Origin: Halobacteriales archaeon QH_7_69_31
GTDB taxonomy: Archaea > Halobacteriota > Halobacteria > Halobacteriales > Haloarculaceae
DNA length: 40,981 nucleotides
Reading direction: 5' to 3'
Assembly: GCA_003021745.1 (NCBI GenBank)
Contig: PXQY01000109.1
Coordinates: forward strand, 1-40,981
Shown here: in pieces, positions 32,018 to 39,880 of the stretch
Layout: every line of letters begins with the position of its first letter
Position numbering within the stretch: the stretch's first letter is position 1
Position numbers and translations under genes: made by a program
Notes under the pieces: generated by a model
Database searches by the model: none
What the model was told of the DNA's origin: nothing
The model's input: the letters and a program-made list of their open reading frames with translations, nothing else

Positions 32018-32038
32018 CTTGACGGTACCGGTTGACAA
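32007..32038 (-). promoter_or_regulatory. BirA-type biotin operator at the bioY promoter
   Basis: On the plus strand: TCGTCAACC, 14 bases, GGTTGACAA. The known BirA consensus is TTGTAAACC-N14/16-GGTTTACAA, so spacing is exact and 15 of 18 arm bases match. It lies between the TATA element and the bioY start, the expected place for repression. BirA with an N-terminal winged helix is the expected binder; that gene is not in this window. Confidence 0.8.
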
Positions 32039-32048
32039 CGACCGCCAG

Positions 32049-32060
32049 GTTTAAATATGA
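32049..32060. promoter_or_regulatory. divergent TATA element shared by bioY and the HTH gene
   Basis: GGTTTAAATATG is AT-rich and near-symmetric. It sits about 30 nt upstream of the GTG at 32085 on the plus strand and about 27 nt upstream of the expected minus-strand start near 32027, just before the bioY ATG. One bidirectional box, or two overlapping ones, would serve both genes. Confidence 0.6.
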
Positions 32061-32084
32061 GATTGGGGGACATATCCGTCCAGT

Positions 32085-32681
32085 GTGACCGACAACACGG
32101 AGGAACTCCGGGATATATTCACGGAGGTCGCGGACGACGACACCGTGACCGAAACCCAACGTGAACCTAGGGGGTCGCTCGTGGACGACCGCGCGTCCGA
32201 GGACCGCCTGGTCGAGATCATCGAGCGGATGCGGGCCGACCATGGCTTCGACACCGACCTCGCCGACCCGGACCTCGCGACCGTCGTCGAGCGGTTCTAC
32301 GACGGGGCGGGCGACACCGCCATCGCCGAGGCCCTGGACGTCTCCCGCCGGGCGGTCTTCCGCGCCCGGATGGACCTCCACCTCGTCCGGGACCGCGACA
32401 CCGACGCGCCGTTCGACCTCGAGGCCCTCCGCGACCACCTCGAGGCCGACCGGACGACCGGCGAGATCGCCGACGACCTCGAGGTCTCGGAGTCGACCGT
32501 CCGCCGGTACCGCCGGGTCGTCCGCGCCCGAACCGAGGCCCGACGCGTGAGCCACCGGTACCGCAGCGAGTTCGAGGACGTCCTCCTCGAGGCCGAAATG
32601 GGCGAGCAGTTCACCGAGGACATGGCCGAGGACGGCCTCGAGGAAGCGACCGAGGGCACCGAGACGAACGTCTCCTTCTGA
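32085..32681 (+). CDS. helix-turn-helix regulator, conditioned-medium-induced protein 4-like
   Basis: A 198-residue acidic protein with two helix-turn-helix-like repeats: AIAEALDVSRRAVFRARMDLHL (about 84) and EIADDLEVSESTVRRYRRVVRARTEARR (about 128), separated by DRDTDAPFDLEALRDHL. Both resemble the DNA-binding half of sigma-like or transposase-type HTH domains. The wording matches a haloarchaeal protein named conditioned medium-induced protein 4, from memory; its role is unproven. The GTG at 32085 is set by the TATA box 30 nt upstream, giving a leaderless mRNA. Confidence 0.7.
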   Translation: MTDNTEELRDIFTEVADDDTVTETQREPRGSLVDDRASEDRLVEIIERMRADHGFDTDLADPDLATVVERFYDGAGDTAIAEALDVSRRAVFRARMDLHLVRDRDTDAPFDLEALRDHLEADRTTGEIADDLEVSESTVRRYRRVVRARTEARRVSHRYRSEFEDVLLEAEMGEQFTEDMAEDGLEEATEGTETNVSF

Positions 32682-33037
32682 CGGTCCGAACGTTGAAGTA
32701 CGGAGACACGGCCAGACCCCCCGTGCTGTGAGCAGGGCCGGCAGGACGCCGAGGCCGGTGTGCGGGACACGGCCTGCCCGCGACCTATCCGTCCCGCCTG
32801 CTCGCAACCCTCTGGGGGCTCGATAGACCGCCCGTCCGGGGCCGGGAACAGGCCCTCGCCCGCGTGGGAGCGGCCCGAGCCGGCTCTTTCGGGGTCCCGG
32901 AGCGTGGCGTAGCCGAACGCCTCGGGGCCCGAACCCAGGAGACGGGCCGGGGGGACCAACGGCGGTACGATCCACCGCGACGGGACCGGACGAGGCGACG
33001 TGGCGCCGGCACGCTCGAGCGCTGGAGGGTCGAAGCC
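32682..33037. other. gene-free, highly structured intergenic region
   Basis: No coding frame is convincing. Nested complementary arms are visible on the plus strand: CCCCC (about 32717-32721) with GGGGG (about 32814-32818); GTGAGCAGG (32728-32736) with CCTGCTCGC (32797-32805); GGCAGG (32740-32745) with CCTGCC (32773-32778); GTGT (32758-32761) with ACAC (32767-32770). It could be a 3' structure of the HTH mRNA or an independent small RNA. It lacks the marker motifs of RNase P RNA and SRP RNA. Confidence 0.35.
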
Positions 33038-33040
33038 CTT

Positions 33041-33048
33041 GAATATAG
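33041..33048 (+). promoter_or_regulatory. TATA-like element of the DUF502 gene
   Basis: GAATATAG, centred 26 nt before the ATG at 33070; supports a leaderless start. Confidence 0.5.
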
Positions 33049-33069
33049 GGTAGCCGAACAGGAGGACGA

Positions 33070-33711
33070 ATGCTGCCGTCCTCCTGGAAGCGCGACATCG
33101 CCAGCGGGCTCATCATCGTCGTGCCGCTGCTCGTCGTCGCGTACGTCATCGCCGTCGTCTACCGGGCCCTCGCCTCGATCCCGTACCTCGATACGGTGCT
33201 GAAGACGGAAGACCCGGTCCTCCAGGTCGGCATCGTCCTCGTGCTGTTCGCGCTACTGGTCATCTCGGTCGGTTACCTGATGCGGACCACCCTCGGGGAC
33301 CTCCTGGAGACCGCCCTCGACAAGCTCATGAACCAGGTCCCCGGGCTCAGGGTGGTGTACAACGCCTCGAAGATGGCGGTCGAGACGGCGCTGTCCGGTC
33401 CCGAGGAGCTGCAAACGCCCGTCAAGCTCGAGGTCTGGGACGGAATGCGGATGACCGCGTTCAAGACCGGGAAGACGACCCCGGACGGACGCGACGTCCT
33501 CTTTCTCCCGACGGCGCCGAACATCACGACCGGCTACGTGGTCGAGGTCCAGGCCGACCGGTACGTCGAGGTCGACGAGAGCGTCGAGGACGCCCTGACC
33601 CGGATCCTCAGCGCCGGCTTCGGGGAGAGCCGGGAGTCCGGGATCGCGATCGACGTCACGGAGGGCGGCCCGATGGTCCGGGAGGAGGACCGCGAGACCA
33701 CGGACGACTGA
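33070..33711 (+). CDS. DUF502 family membrane protein
   Basis: A 213-residue protein with two N-terminal helices (IASGLIIVVPLLVVAYVIAV; VGIVLVLFALLVISVGYLM), each followed by family-typical wording: IPGLR-like VPGLRVVYNASKMAVETAL, PVKLEVWDGMRMTAFKTGKT and DVLFLPTAPNITTGYVVEV. The C-terminal 100 residues should form a soluble cytosolic domain. Function is unknown; bacterial relatives have been linked to cell envelope processes without a defined reaction. Confidence 0.88.
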   Translation: MLPSSWKRDIASGLIIVVPLLVVAYVIAVVYRALASIPYLDTVLKTEDPVLQVGIVLVLFALLVISVGYLMRTTLGDLLETALDKLMNQVPGLRVVYNASKMAVETALSGPEELQTPVKLEVWDGMRMTAFKTGKTTPDGRDVLFLPTAPNITTGYVVEVQADRYVEVDESVEDALTRILSAGFGESRESGIAIDVTEGGPMVREEDRETTDD

Positions 33712-33818
33712 CTGCTGGTCGTGCGTGGGACGGCCGCAACTCGGCCCGGGCCGGGCCTGGTGCGGCGACAGGCCTTTTCGGCCGTTGACCGCCCGCAGGC
33801 CCTGGTGGGGCGACGGCC

Positions 33819-34655
33819 CTATCCGCTGATGATCGCCCGGAGGGCGAACAGCGCGTTCTCCTTCCGCTCCATCACCCGACGGTAGAAGTACGACAGCCAT
33901 CGCGTCCCGTAGGGGGCGTACTGGTAGACCGCCACGCCGTCGGCGGCGAGGGCCCGCTGGGCGTCCTCGCGGACGCCCATCAGCATCTGGACCTCGTAGT
34001 CGGTCCCGTACTCCCGGTGGAGATCGCGGGCCAGCTCGATCATCTCGGGGTCGTGGCTCCCGAGGGCGACGCCGCCGTCGAACTGCTCGAAGGCCCCCAC
34101 GAGGAGGTCCCGGAACGCCTCGTCGATCCTGGCCTTGTCGGTGTAGGCCGCGTCCGGCGGTTCGTCGTAGGCGCCCTTGACGAGTCGGACCTTGCCGGGC
34201 AGGTCGGCGAGCCGCGCCAGGTCCGCCGGCGTCCGCTTGAGGTTGGCCTGGAGACAGAGCCCCACGCCGTGGTACCGTCGGACCTGGGACTCGAAGGCGT
34301 CGATCGTCGCGTCGGTGGTCGTGTGGTCCTCCATGTCGATCCAGACGAACCCATCGTGGTCGGCGGCCGCCCCGACGACCCGCGTCAGGTTCTCCCGGAA
34401 GACGGCCGGGTCGACGTCGAAGCCGAGCTGGGAGGGCTTCACGGAGACGCAGGCGTCGAGGTCGGTGTCGCCGATGGTCGACAGGAGCTCGCAGTAGGCC
34501 TCGGCGTCGGCGTCGGCCGGCTCGCGGGCCTCGTAGTGTTCGCCGAGGCGGTTGAAGATCGTGCCGACGCCGGCGGCGTCGAGGTCGCGCGCGTGGTCCA
34601 TCGCGTCGCCGGCGGTCTCGCCAGCGACGAACCGCCGCGCGATAGGTGGGATCAC
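33819..34655 (-). CDS. proline dehydrogenase
   Basis: A flavoenzyme that oxidises proline to 1-pyrroline-5-carboxylate, the first step of proline catabolism. At 278 residues it is the short stand-alone type. The TIM-barrel motifs are [90 protein letters not shown] and [22 protein letters not shown]. The GTG at 34655 gives the usual [12 protein letters not shown] start; upstream in-frame sequence is not family-like. The divergent carS promoter is close by. Confidence 0.9.
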   Translation of the reverse strand: MIPPIARRFVAGETAGDAMDHARDLDAAGVGTIFNRLGEHYEAREPADADAEAYCELLSTIGDTDLDACVSVKPSQLGFDVDPAVFRENLTRVVGAAADHDGFVWIDMEDHTTTDATIDAFESQVRRYHGVGLCLQANLKRTPADLARLADLPGKVRLVKGAYDEPPDAAYTDKARIDEAFRDLLVGAFEQFDGGVALGSHDPEMIELARDLHREYGTDYEVQMLMGVREDAQRALAADGVAVYQYAPYGTRWLSYFYRRVMERKENALFALRAIISG

Positions 34656-34702
34656 GCTGGCAAATACTGCCGCGCGACCCAAGAGCGTACCGGGAGCCGT
34701 CG

Positions 34703-34711
34703 CCCTTTTGG
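34703..34711 (+). promoter_or_regulatory. TATA-like element of carS
   Basis: CCCTTTTGG, about 27 nt before the ATG at 34734. Confidence 0.45.
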
Positions 34712-34733
34712 GCGGGCCGTGCGGAGCCGAGCC

Positions 34734-35279
34734 ATGGTCGTCGAGCCGGTCGTCGTCGCCGTGTGGGCGATGCTCCCGGCGTACGTCCCGAACAACGCCG
34801 CGGTGCTCGTCGGCGGCGGCCGCCCGATCGACGGCGGCCGGGCCCTCCCGGACGGGAACCGCCTGTTCGGTGACGGGAAGACCTGGCGGGGCACCGCCGC
34901 GGGGACCGCCGCCGGCGTCCTCCTCGCGCTCCTGTTGACCGCCGTGCGCCCGGCCGCCGTCGAGGCGACGGGGGTCGACGTCCCGGCGTTCCCGCTCGCG
35001 GCCGCTGTCGGGCTGGCGTTCGGCGCCATGCTCGGGGACGTCGTAGCGTCGTTCCTGAAACGCCGCACGGGCCGGGAACGAGGTGCCGCCTTCCCCGGAT
35101 TCGACCAGTACGACTTCGTCGCGGGGGCACTCGGCCTGACGGCGGTGGTCGCCACGGAATGGTTCCTGGCGACGTTCGCGCTCCCGGTGCTTCTCGCCGT
35201 CCTCGTCCTCACGCCGCTGTTGCACGTCTCGACGAACGCCGGCGCGTACGCGCTCGGACTGAAGGACGAACCGTGGTAG
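34734..35279 (+). CDS. carS: CDP-archaeol synthase
   Basis: An integral membrane cytidylyltransferase that activates unsaturated archaetidic acid with CTP to CDP-archaeol, the branch point of archaeal phospholipid synthesis. At 181 residues it is complete, with five hydrophobic helices. It shows [23 protein letters not shown] at the N-terminus, [41 protein letters not shown] (the CDP-alcohol synthase signature zone) and [19 protein letters not shown] at the end. A TATA-like element lies 27 nt upstream. Confidence 0.95.
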   Translation: MVVEPVVVAVWAMLPAYVPNNAAVLVGGGRPIDGGRALPDGNRLFGDGKTWRGTAAGTAAGVLLALLLTAVRPAAVEATGVDVPAFPLAAAVGLAFGAMLGDVVASFLKRRTGRERGAAFPGFDQYDFVAGALGLTAVVATEWFLATFALPVLLAVLVLTPLLHVSTNAGAYALGLKDEPW

Positions 35280-35710
35280 ACGAACGGCGCCGCGTCGGTC
35301 AGCGTAGTCCTAACCCGCCGGCCGCGGCCGACCACTCCGTCGATACGCCGGTCATCAGCCCGAGTCGACTGAGCCACCCTCGGCACGGCTCACGGCGGCT
35401 AACTCGACGGCGGATCCGTTCCCCCGACGTTTGTTGAAGAATCGACGCGGGGAGACGCCGCCGTCCCGGACGCTCGAGGCATACGTGTCCGATGGGAGTC
35501 CGATACGACACGTACTCGTCGAGCGGGACGTCCCGCTACCCGACGGCGACGGAGCCAACGGACCGAGACATCGTTATCATGTGGATACGCGGAGAATCGT
35601 GCGACGAGTGGTGCGAGCGGGCGGGGCTGGAGTACGAGCATCCGCGCCCCAAGTTTTTGCGAGCGAGCGGCTCCCGCAGCGAGCGAAGCGAGCGAGGAAG
35701 CCCGAGCGAG
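35280..35710. other. intergenic region with GC-skewed repeats and no clear gene
   Basis: No frame has family wording. A possible plus-strand frame from ATG 35491-35493 lacks coding-like composition after 60 codons. The end holds GAGCGAGCGGCTCCCGCAGC and GAGCGAAGCGAGCGAGG words like those beside aspS, here forming the 3' flank of the thermosome gene. Confidence 0.45.
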
Positions 35711-35717
35711 TAAAAAG
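35711..35717 (-). terminator. oligo-T terminator after the thermosome gene
   Basis: CTTTTTA on the minus strand, 9-15 nt after the thermosome stop and preceded by CCCCCA; fits archaeal T-run termination. Confidence 0.5.
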
Positions 35718-35725
35718 TGGGGGCG

Positions 35726-37432
35726 TTACATCATGCCGCCCATGCCGCCGCCCATCCCGCCCATGCCGCCACCCATGCCGCCCATGCCGCCGCCGGGACC
35801 GCCGCCGGGGCCGCCGGGCATGTCCTCGCCATCGTCGTCGTCGGAGCCGCCGCCCTTCAGGTCGCCGGCGGCGATGACGTCGTCGATGCGGAGGATCATG
35901 ACGGCCGCCTCGGTGGCGGACTCGATGGCCTGGGTCTTCACGCGGAGCGGCTCGACGACGCCCTCGGACTCCATGTCGAGGACGTCGCCGGTGTAGGCGT
36001 CGAGCCCGGAGACGGAGCCGTCGTCGGCGTGCCGGCTCCGGAGGTCGACCAGCGAGTCGATGGGGTCGAGGCCGGCGTTCTCCGCGAGCGTGCGCGGGAT
36101 GACGTCGACGGCGTCGGCGAATGCCTCGACGGCGAGCTGCTCGCGGCCGCCGACGGAGTCGGCGTAGTCGCGCAGGCCGAGCGCCAGCGCCGTCTCCGGC
36201 GCGCCGCCGCCGGGCAGGACCTCGCCCTCGTTGAGGGCCGTGCGGACCACGCCGAGGCTGTCCTCGACGGCCCGCTCGACCTCGTCGACGACGTGCTCGG
36301 TACCCCCGCGGAGGATGAGCGTGACCGCGCGGGCCTCCTCGACCTCCTCGACGAAGATCTTCTCGTCGCCGGCGATGTCCTTCTGGGCGACGGAGCCGGC
36401 GAAGCCGAGGTCCTCGGCGGCGACGTCGTCGACGTTTGAGACGACGCGGCCGCCGGTCGCCCGGGCCAGCGCCTTCATGTCGGACTTCTTCGCCCGGCGG
36501 ACGGCGATGATGCCCTCCTGGGCGAGGTAGTGCTGGGCCATGTCGTCGATGCCCTTCTGGCAGAAAACGACGTCGGCGCCGACCTCGACGAGCCGGTCGA
36601 CCATCTCGCGGAGCTGCCGTTCCTCCTGCTCTAGGAACTGCTCGAGCTGGTCGGGGTCGGTGACGTTGACCTCGGCGTCGATCTCGGTCTCCTTGACCTC
36701 GATCGGGGTGTCCAGGAGTGCGACGTCTGCGTCCTCGGCGAAGTACGGCATGTTGTCGTGGACGCGCTCCTTGCCGACGAGGACGCCCTCGACGAGTTCG
36801 GAGTCGTCGACGGCACCGCCGACGACCTTCTCGACCTTGACGTTGTCCACGTCGACGTCGTCGACGTCATCGGCGACCGCGCGGATCGCACGGACGCTGA
36901 GTTCGGCCAGGTGGTCCTTCGATGCCTCGGCGCCCTTGCCGGTCATCGCCGTGGCGGCGATGGACTCGAGGATCTCGGTGTCCTCGACGTCGACCTCGAT
37001 GGCGACGTCGTCGAGGATCTCCTTGGCCTCGGCGGCGGCCTGCCGGTAGCCCTGCGCGAGGATGGTGGCGTGGATGTCCTGCTCTAGGAGGTCCTCGGCC
37101 TTCGAGAGGAGCTCGCCGGCGATGACGACGGAGGTCGTCGTGCCGTCCCCGACCTCGTCCTCCTGGGTTTCGGCGACCTCGACGATCATGTTGGCCGCCG
37201 GGTGCTCGATGTCCATCTCGCCGAGGATGGTGACGCCGTCGTTCGTGACGACGACGTTGCCCGTCGAGTCGACGAGCATCTTGTCCATACCTTTCGGGCC
37301 GAGCGTCGTCCGTACGGACTCGGCGACCGCCTTGCCGGCGGTGATGTTCATCGACTGGGCGTCGCGCCCGGACGTGCGCTGGCTGTCCTCCGAGAGAACG
37401 ATGAGGGGCTGGTTACCCATCTGTTGTGCCAT
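35726..37432 (-). CDS. thermosome subunit (group II chaperonin, CCT family)
   Basis: An ATP-dependent protein-folding chaperonin subunit, 568 residues. Signatures are [55 protein letters not shown] (nucleotide site, GDGTTT), [26 protein letters not shown] (helical lid region), [22 protein letters not shown] and LPGGGAPE. The tail is a run of GGMGGM repeats, typical of this family. The ATG at 37432 follows a near-ideal BRE/TATA promoter and starts [20 protein letters not shown], the normal N-terminus. It cannot be placed as alpha or beta subunit by eye. Confidence 0.95.
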   Translation of the reverse strand: MAQQMGNQPLIVLSEDSQRTSGRDAQSMNITAGKAVAESVRTTLGPKGMDKMLVDSTGNVVVTNDGVTILGEMDIEHPAANMIVEVAETQEDEVGDGTTTSVVIAGELLSKAEDLLEQDIHATILAQGYRQAAAEAKEILDDVAIEVDVEDTEILESIAATAMTGKGAEASKDHLAELSVRAIRAVADDVDDVDVDNVKVEKVVGGAVDDSELVEGVLVGKERVHDNMPYFAEDADVALLDTPIEVKETEIDAEVNVTDPDQLEQFLEQEERQLREMVDRLVEVGADVVFCQKGIDDMAQHYLAQEGIIAVRRAKKSDMKALARATGGRVVSNVDDVAAEDLGFAGSVAQKDIAGDEKIFVEEVEEARAVTLILRGGTEHVVDEVERAVEDSLGVVRTALNEGEVLPGGGAPETALALGLRDYADSVGGREQLAVEAFADAVDVIPRTLAENAGLDPIDSLVDLRSRHADDGSVSGLDAYTGDVLDMESEGVVEPLRVKTQAIESATEAAVMILRIDDVIAAGDLKGGGSDDDDGEDMPGGPGGGPGGGMGGMGGGMGGMGGGMGGMM

Positions 37433-37457
37433 GGTCGTCCGATGATTGTCTGTGGTT

Positions 37458-37468
37458 CTATATAAAGA
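37458..37468 (-). promoter_or_regulatory. strong TATA box of the thermosome gene
   Basis: TCTTTATATAG on the minus strand, about 31 nt before the ATG, with a purine-rich BRE-like AGCAA upstream. Strong boxes of this kind are known at haloarchaeal heat-shock chaperonin genes. Confidence 0.7.
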
Positions 37469-37537
37469 TTGCTGAACTGGCTTCCACAAAACCGCCGGAC
37501 GGACCTGCCGCGAGGCTGTGAAGGCGTTACACACAAG

Positions 37538-37547
37538 CTTTATATAC
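37538..37547 (+). promoter_or_regulatory. orphan strong TATA box upstream of the glutaredoxin gene
   Basis: GCTTTATATA on the plus strand, far better than the element serving the glutaredoxin start 150 nt downstream. It would start transcription near 37570, close to the ATG at 37575, but no intact gene follows. Confidence 0.55.
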
Positions 37548-37574
37548 GTTGATGAGACGCTTCCGGGGCACGCC

Positions 37575-37692
37575 ATGTCGGGTGGGCGGCCCTGCGAGCA
37601 CCCGAACCGGCCTGTCCACGCGTCGCGCCGCGAGGCGTTCGCCGACGCCTTGGGCACAACGCCTATTCGTCGGCGCCACCTACCCGGAGGCG
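37575..37692 (+). other. promoter-linked open frame without intact gene
   Basis: The ATG lies 32 nt after the orphan TATA box, the leaderless distance. The frame reads [20 protein letters not shown] then [10 protein letters not shown], and then runs antagonistically through the glutaredoxin gene in another frame. It may be the 5' end of a gene whose body was deleted, or a leader for the glutaredoxin transcript. Confidence 0.35.
37662..37669 (+). promoter_or_regulatory. TATA-like element of the glutaredoxin gene
   Basis: CCTATTCG, about 28 nt before the ATG at 37693; weak by sequence but correctly spaced. Confidence 0.4.
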
Positions 37693-38091
37693 ATGACTTT
37701 CGATCCCACCGAACCCGAACTGGAGGCCGAGGCGGCCGGCGCTCGCGTCGACGAGGCCATCGACGAGTCCGAGGTGGTCCTGTTCATGAAGGGCGACGAG
37801 CTGATGCCGCAGTGCGGGTACTCCGAGCGGGCCCTCGGACTGATCCGGCAGTACCGGGAGGACGTCGAGGTGGTCGACGCCCTCCAGAACCTCGAGGCGT
37901 TCCGCGATGCACTGGAGGCCCACAGCGGCTGGGAGACCATCCCCCAGACGTACGTCGACGCCGAGTTCGTCGGCGGCAGCGACGTCCTGGCGGAACTGGA
38001 AGAGCGGGGGGAACTCGCCGAGACGCTGAACGCGCCCGACGCGGCCGGCGAGGAGCAGGTCGCCACCGACGACGCCGAAGCCCCGTTCTGA
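37693..38091 (+). CDS. monothiol glutaredoxin (Grx4-like)
   Basis: A 132-residue thioredoxin-fold protein with [21 protein letters not shown], the single-cysteine active site. Most homologues have CGFS, so Phe is replaced by Tyr here. [21 protein letters not shown] carries the cis-Pro and the GG(S/C)D glutathione-binding turn. Monothiol glutaredoxins of this type ligate and hand over [2Fe-2S] clusters. The N-terminal 20 residues and the C-terminal 22 are acidic extensions. Confidence 0.88.
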   Translation: MTFDPTEPELEAEAAGARVDEAIDESEVVLFMKGDELMPQCGYSERALGLIRQYREDVEVVDALQNLEAFRDALEAHSGWETIPQTYVDAEFVGGSDVLAELEERGELAETLNAPDAAGEEQVATDDAEAPF

Positions 38092-38139
38092 AGCGTCGGG
38101 CTGACCGGCGGTTCACGACGGGGGCGTCGCCGGGCAGCC

Positions 38140-38688
38140 TCACCCGGTGAACTGGTGGTACTCGATGTCGTTGGACTGCATCTCGTCGTGCCGGCGCTCC
38201 AGGAAGGAGTACACCGCGCCGTGGGGTGCGCCGTCGAGGATCATCTCGGCGGCGCTGCGGACGGCGTCGACCTGCTCCGGCTTGCCGATCATGCCGAGCG
38301 TCGTCCCGTAGATGACGACGTCCGCGCCGCTGAGTTCCTCCATCAGCTCACGGGTCCGGCCGTCCTCGCCGATGAGACGCCCCTTCTGTCGGCGGAGGTC
38401 GTTCTTGTTCCGCGTGGCGGCCTCGATGTCCACCACGTCGAACAGCTGCATGTCGTCCTCGAGCAGCCGCATGGCCGCCGCGGGGGCGAACCCCCGGCCG
38501 ATGGCCTCGACGACGTCCGGGCCCGCCAGTCCGCGGATGGGGTCGCCCGTGGGCTCGATCCTGACCGACCCGGTCTCGCTGTCCACGTCCAGCCGGACCT
38601 CGGCGCGCTCCTCGATCTCGCGCATGGTCTCACCCCCTTCGCCGATGAGCACGCCGATGCGGTCGTCAGGAACAGTCACGTGGTGCAT
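38140..38688 (-). CDS. KH-domain RNA-processing protein (Pno1/Krr1-like)
   Basis: A 182-residue protein with two KH modules. The first is HHVTVPDDRIGVLIGEGGETMREIEERAEV (GxxG loop GEGG). The second is split by DDMQLFDVVDIEAATRNKNDLRRQKGRLIGEDGRTRELMEELSGADVVIYG (GEDG). The eukaryotic relatives Pno1/Dim2 and Krr1 act in small-subunit rRNA maturation; an equivalent archaeal role is likely. A TATA-like element lies 26 nt upstream. Confidence 0.9.
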   Translation of the reverse strand: MHHVTVPDDRIGVLIGEGGETMREIEERAEVRLDVDSETGSVRIEPTGDPIRGLAGPDVVEAIGRGFAPAAAMRLLEDDMQLFDVVDIEAATRNKNDLRRQKGRLIGEDGRTRELMEELSGADVVIYGTTLGMIGKPEQVDAVRSAAEMILDGAPHGAVYSFLERRHDEMQSNDIEYHQFTG

Positions 38689-38708
38689 ACGCCCGCTTGG
38701 GCAGGCCG

Positions 38709-38718
38709 CCTTTTAAGC
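38709..38718 (-). promoter_or_regulatory. TATA-like element of the KH-protein gene
   Basis: GCTTAAAAGG on the minus strand, 26 nt before the ATG at 38688. Confidence 0.5.
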
Positions 38719-38783
38719 GTTCGCCGACCGCTCCGGCGGCGTTTCGCGCCGGAGACGGGGCCGCGCCGCGACCGATCCGTCAC

Positions 38784-39278
38784 TCACAGCGACCGCTCGT
38801 ACTCGTACTCGTCGTGCAGTTCCCCGGCGACTTCGGCGTTCGCCGCCTGGCCCTCCTCGAACCCCCGCGCCTCGAGGAACCCGCGGCCGACGGCGTTGTC
38901 GGCGAAGACGCCGGCGACGACCCGGTCGACGTCCTGCTCGGTCGCCCACGCCTCGACCACCTCGAGCAACGCCGAGCCGACCCCCTCGCCCCAGCGGTCG
39001 GGGTTGACGTACAGCGTGTGGAGTTCCACCTCGTCGGTCCACGTCCGCTCGGCGCTGGCGAACCCGACCACCTCGCCATCAAGTTCGGCGACCTGGAACT
39101 CGATGGCGTCGTGCTCGACCGCCGTCGCCAGGACGTCCTCGTCGTAGGCCTGCGCGAGACCGGCCTCGACGCTCTGTGGGTCGAGGAACCCGCCGTAGGC
39201 GGCGTACCACGCGTCCCGCGCCACCGCCTCGACGGCCGCGAGGTCCTCCGCCGTCGCCGCCCGGACGTCCACGTTCAT
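38784..39278 (-). CDS. GNAT-family N-acetyltransferase
   Basis: A 164-residue acetyl-CoA-dependent transferase. It has VRAATAEDLAAVEAVARDAW at the N-terminus, VELHTLYVNPDRWGEGVGSALLEVVEAWA (motif A, acetyl-CoA loop RWGEGVGSALL) and FADNAVGRGFLEARGFEEG (motif B). The acceptor substrate is unknown. The ATG overlaps the phosphoesterase stop by 4 bp, so the genes form a two-gene operon with shared expression. Confidence 0.88.
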   Translation of the reverse strand: MNVDVRAATAEDLAAVEAVARDAWYAAYGGFLDPQSVEAGLAQAYDEDVLATAVEHDAIEFQVAELDGEVVGFASAERTWTDEVELHTLYVNPDRWGEGVGSALLEVVEAWATEQDVDRVVAGVFADNAVGRGFLEARGFEEGQAANAEVAGELHDEYEYERSL

Positions 39279-39787
39279 ACCGACTCGTCGACGTTCAGGA
39301 ACTCCACGTCGTTACGGCGGGTGTCCACGATGGCGACCGTGCGGTGGGCCTCGCCGACGGTCGGGAAGTGGGCGCCGGGGTTGAGCACCGTCGCGTCGCC
39401 GACCGACCGCTCTTCGCGGACGTGCCAGTGGCCGTGACATACGTAGTCGTACTCGTCCGAGGCGGCGAGCGCCTCGATGACCGGCCGCTGTTCGCCGTGC
39501 AGGACTGCGACGTCGACGCCGTCGAATTCGAGTTCGGCGAACCGGCCGTGCAGCGTCCCGCCGTCGAGCGAGTCGAAGGCGTCCCGGAGGCCTTCGCGTT
39601 CGCCGTCGTTGTTCCCGCGGACCGCGTGGACGGGCACCCCCTCCAGGTCGAGGTGGGGGATGACCGGCGGCGCGACGAAGTCGCCGCAATGGACGATGGC
39701 GTCCACGTCGGCCGACGCGAAGCGGTTCATCGCGGCCTCGACCGCCGGGACGTTGTCGTGGGTGTCCGAGATGACGCCGACCTGCAT
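39275..39787 (-). CDS. YfcE-type metallophosphoesterase
   Basis: A 170-residue calcineurin-like phosphoesterase with MQVGVISDTHDN (first metal motif), AIVHCGDFVAP (GD), VRGNNDGE (GNND), VAVLHGEQ and VCHGHWHV (GHxH), and LNPGAH. The fold and motif spacing are complete, so a two-metal phosphodiesterase is expected; the substrate is unknown. The first ATG at 39787 has a TATA-like element 26 nt upstream. Confidence 0.92.
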   Translation of the reverse strand: MQVGVISDTHDNVPAVEAAMNRFASADVDAIVHCGDFVAPPVIPHLDLEGVPVHAVRGNNDGEREGLRDAFDSLDGGTLHGRFAELEFDGVDVAVLHGEQRPVIEALAASDEYDYVCHGHWHVREERSVGDATVLNPGAHFPTVGEAHRTVAIVDTRRNDVEFLNVDESV

Positions 39788-39808
39788 GCGTGGCCGTTCT
39801 CGGTGCTC

Positions 39809-39818
39809 GGAAAAGAAG
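39809..39818 (-). promoter_or_regulatory. TATA-like element of the phosphoesterase-acetyltransferase operon
   Basis: CTTCTTTTCC on the minus strand, about 26 nt before the ATG at 39787. Confidence 0.45.
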
Positions 39819-39880
39819 CCTCGGTCGGCGCCCGGGGCACTCGGGGCGACCGTCGGGGACGTTTCCGTCCGCCGCCCTTG

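Noticed and set aside
32682-33037. RNase P RNA, SRP RNA or tRNA in the structured spacer
   Set aside because: The GGAAAGTCC-type RNase P core, the SRP helix 8 tetraloop motif and a tRNA T-loop with acceptor pairing are not found.
35733-35996. Proline/methionine repeat protein on the plus strand
   Set aside because: It is the antisense of the thermosome GGM tail.
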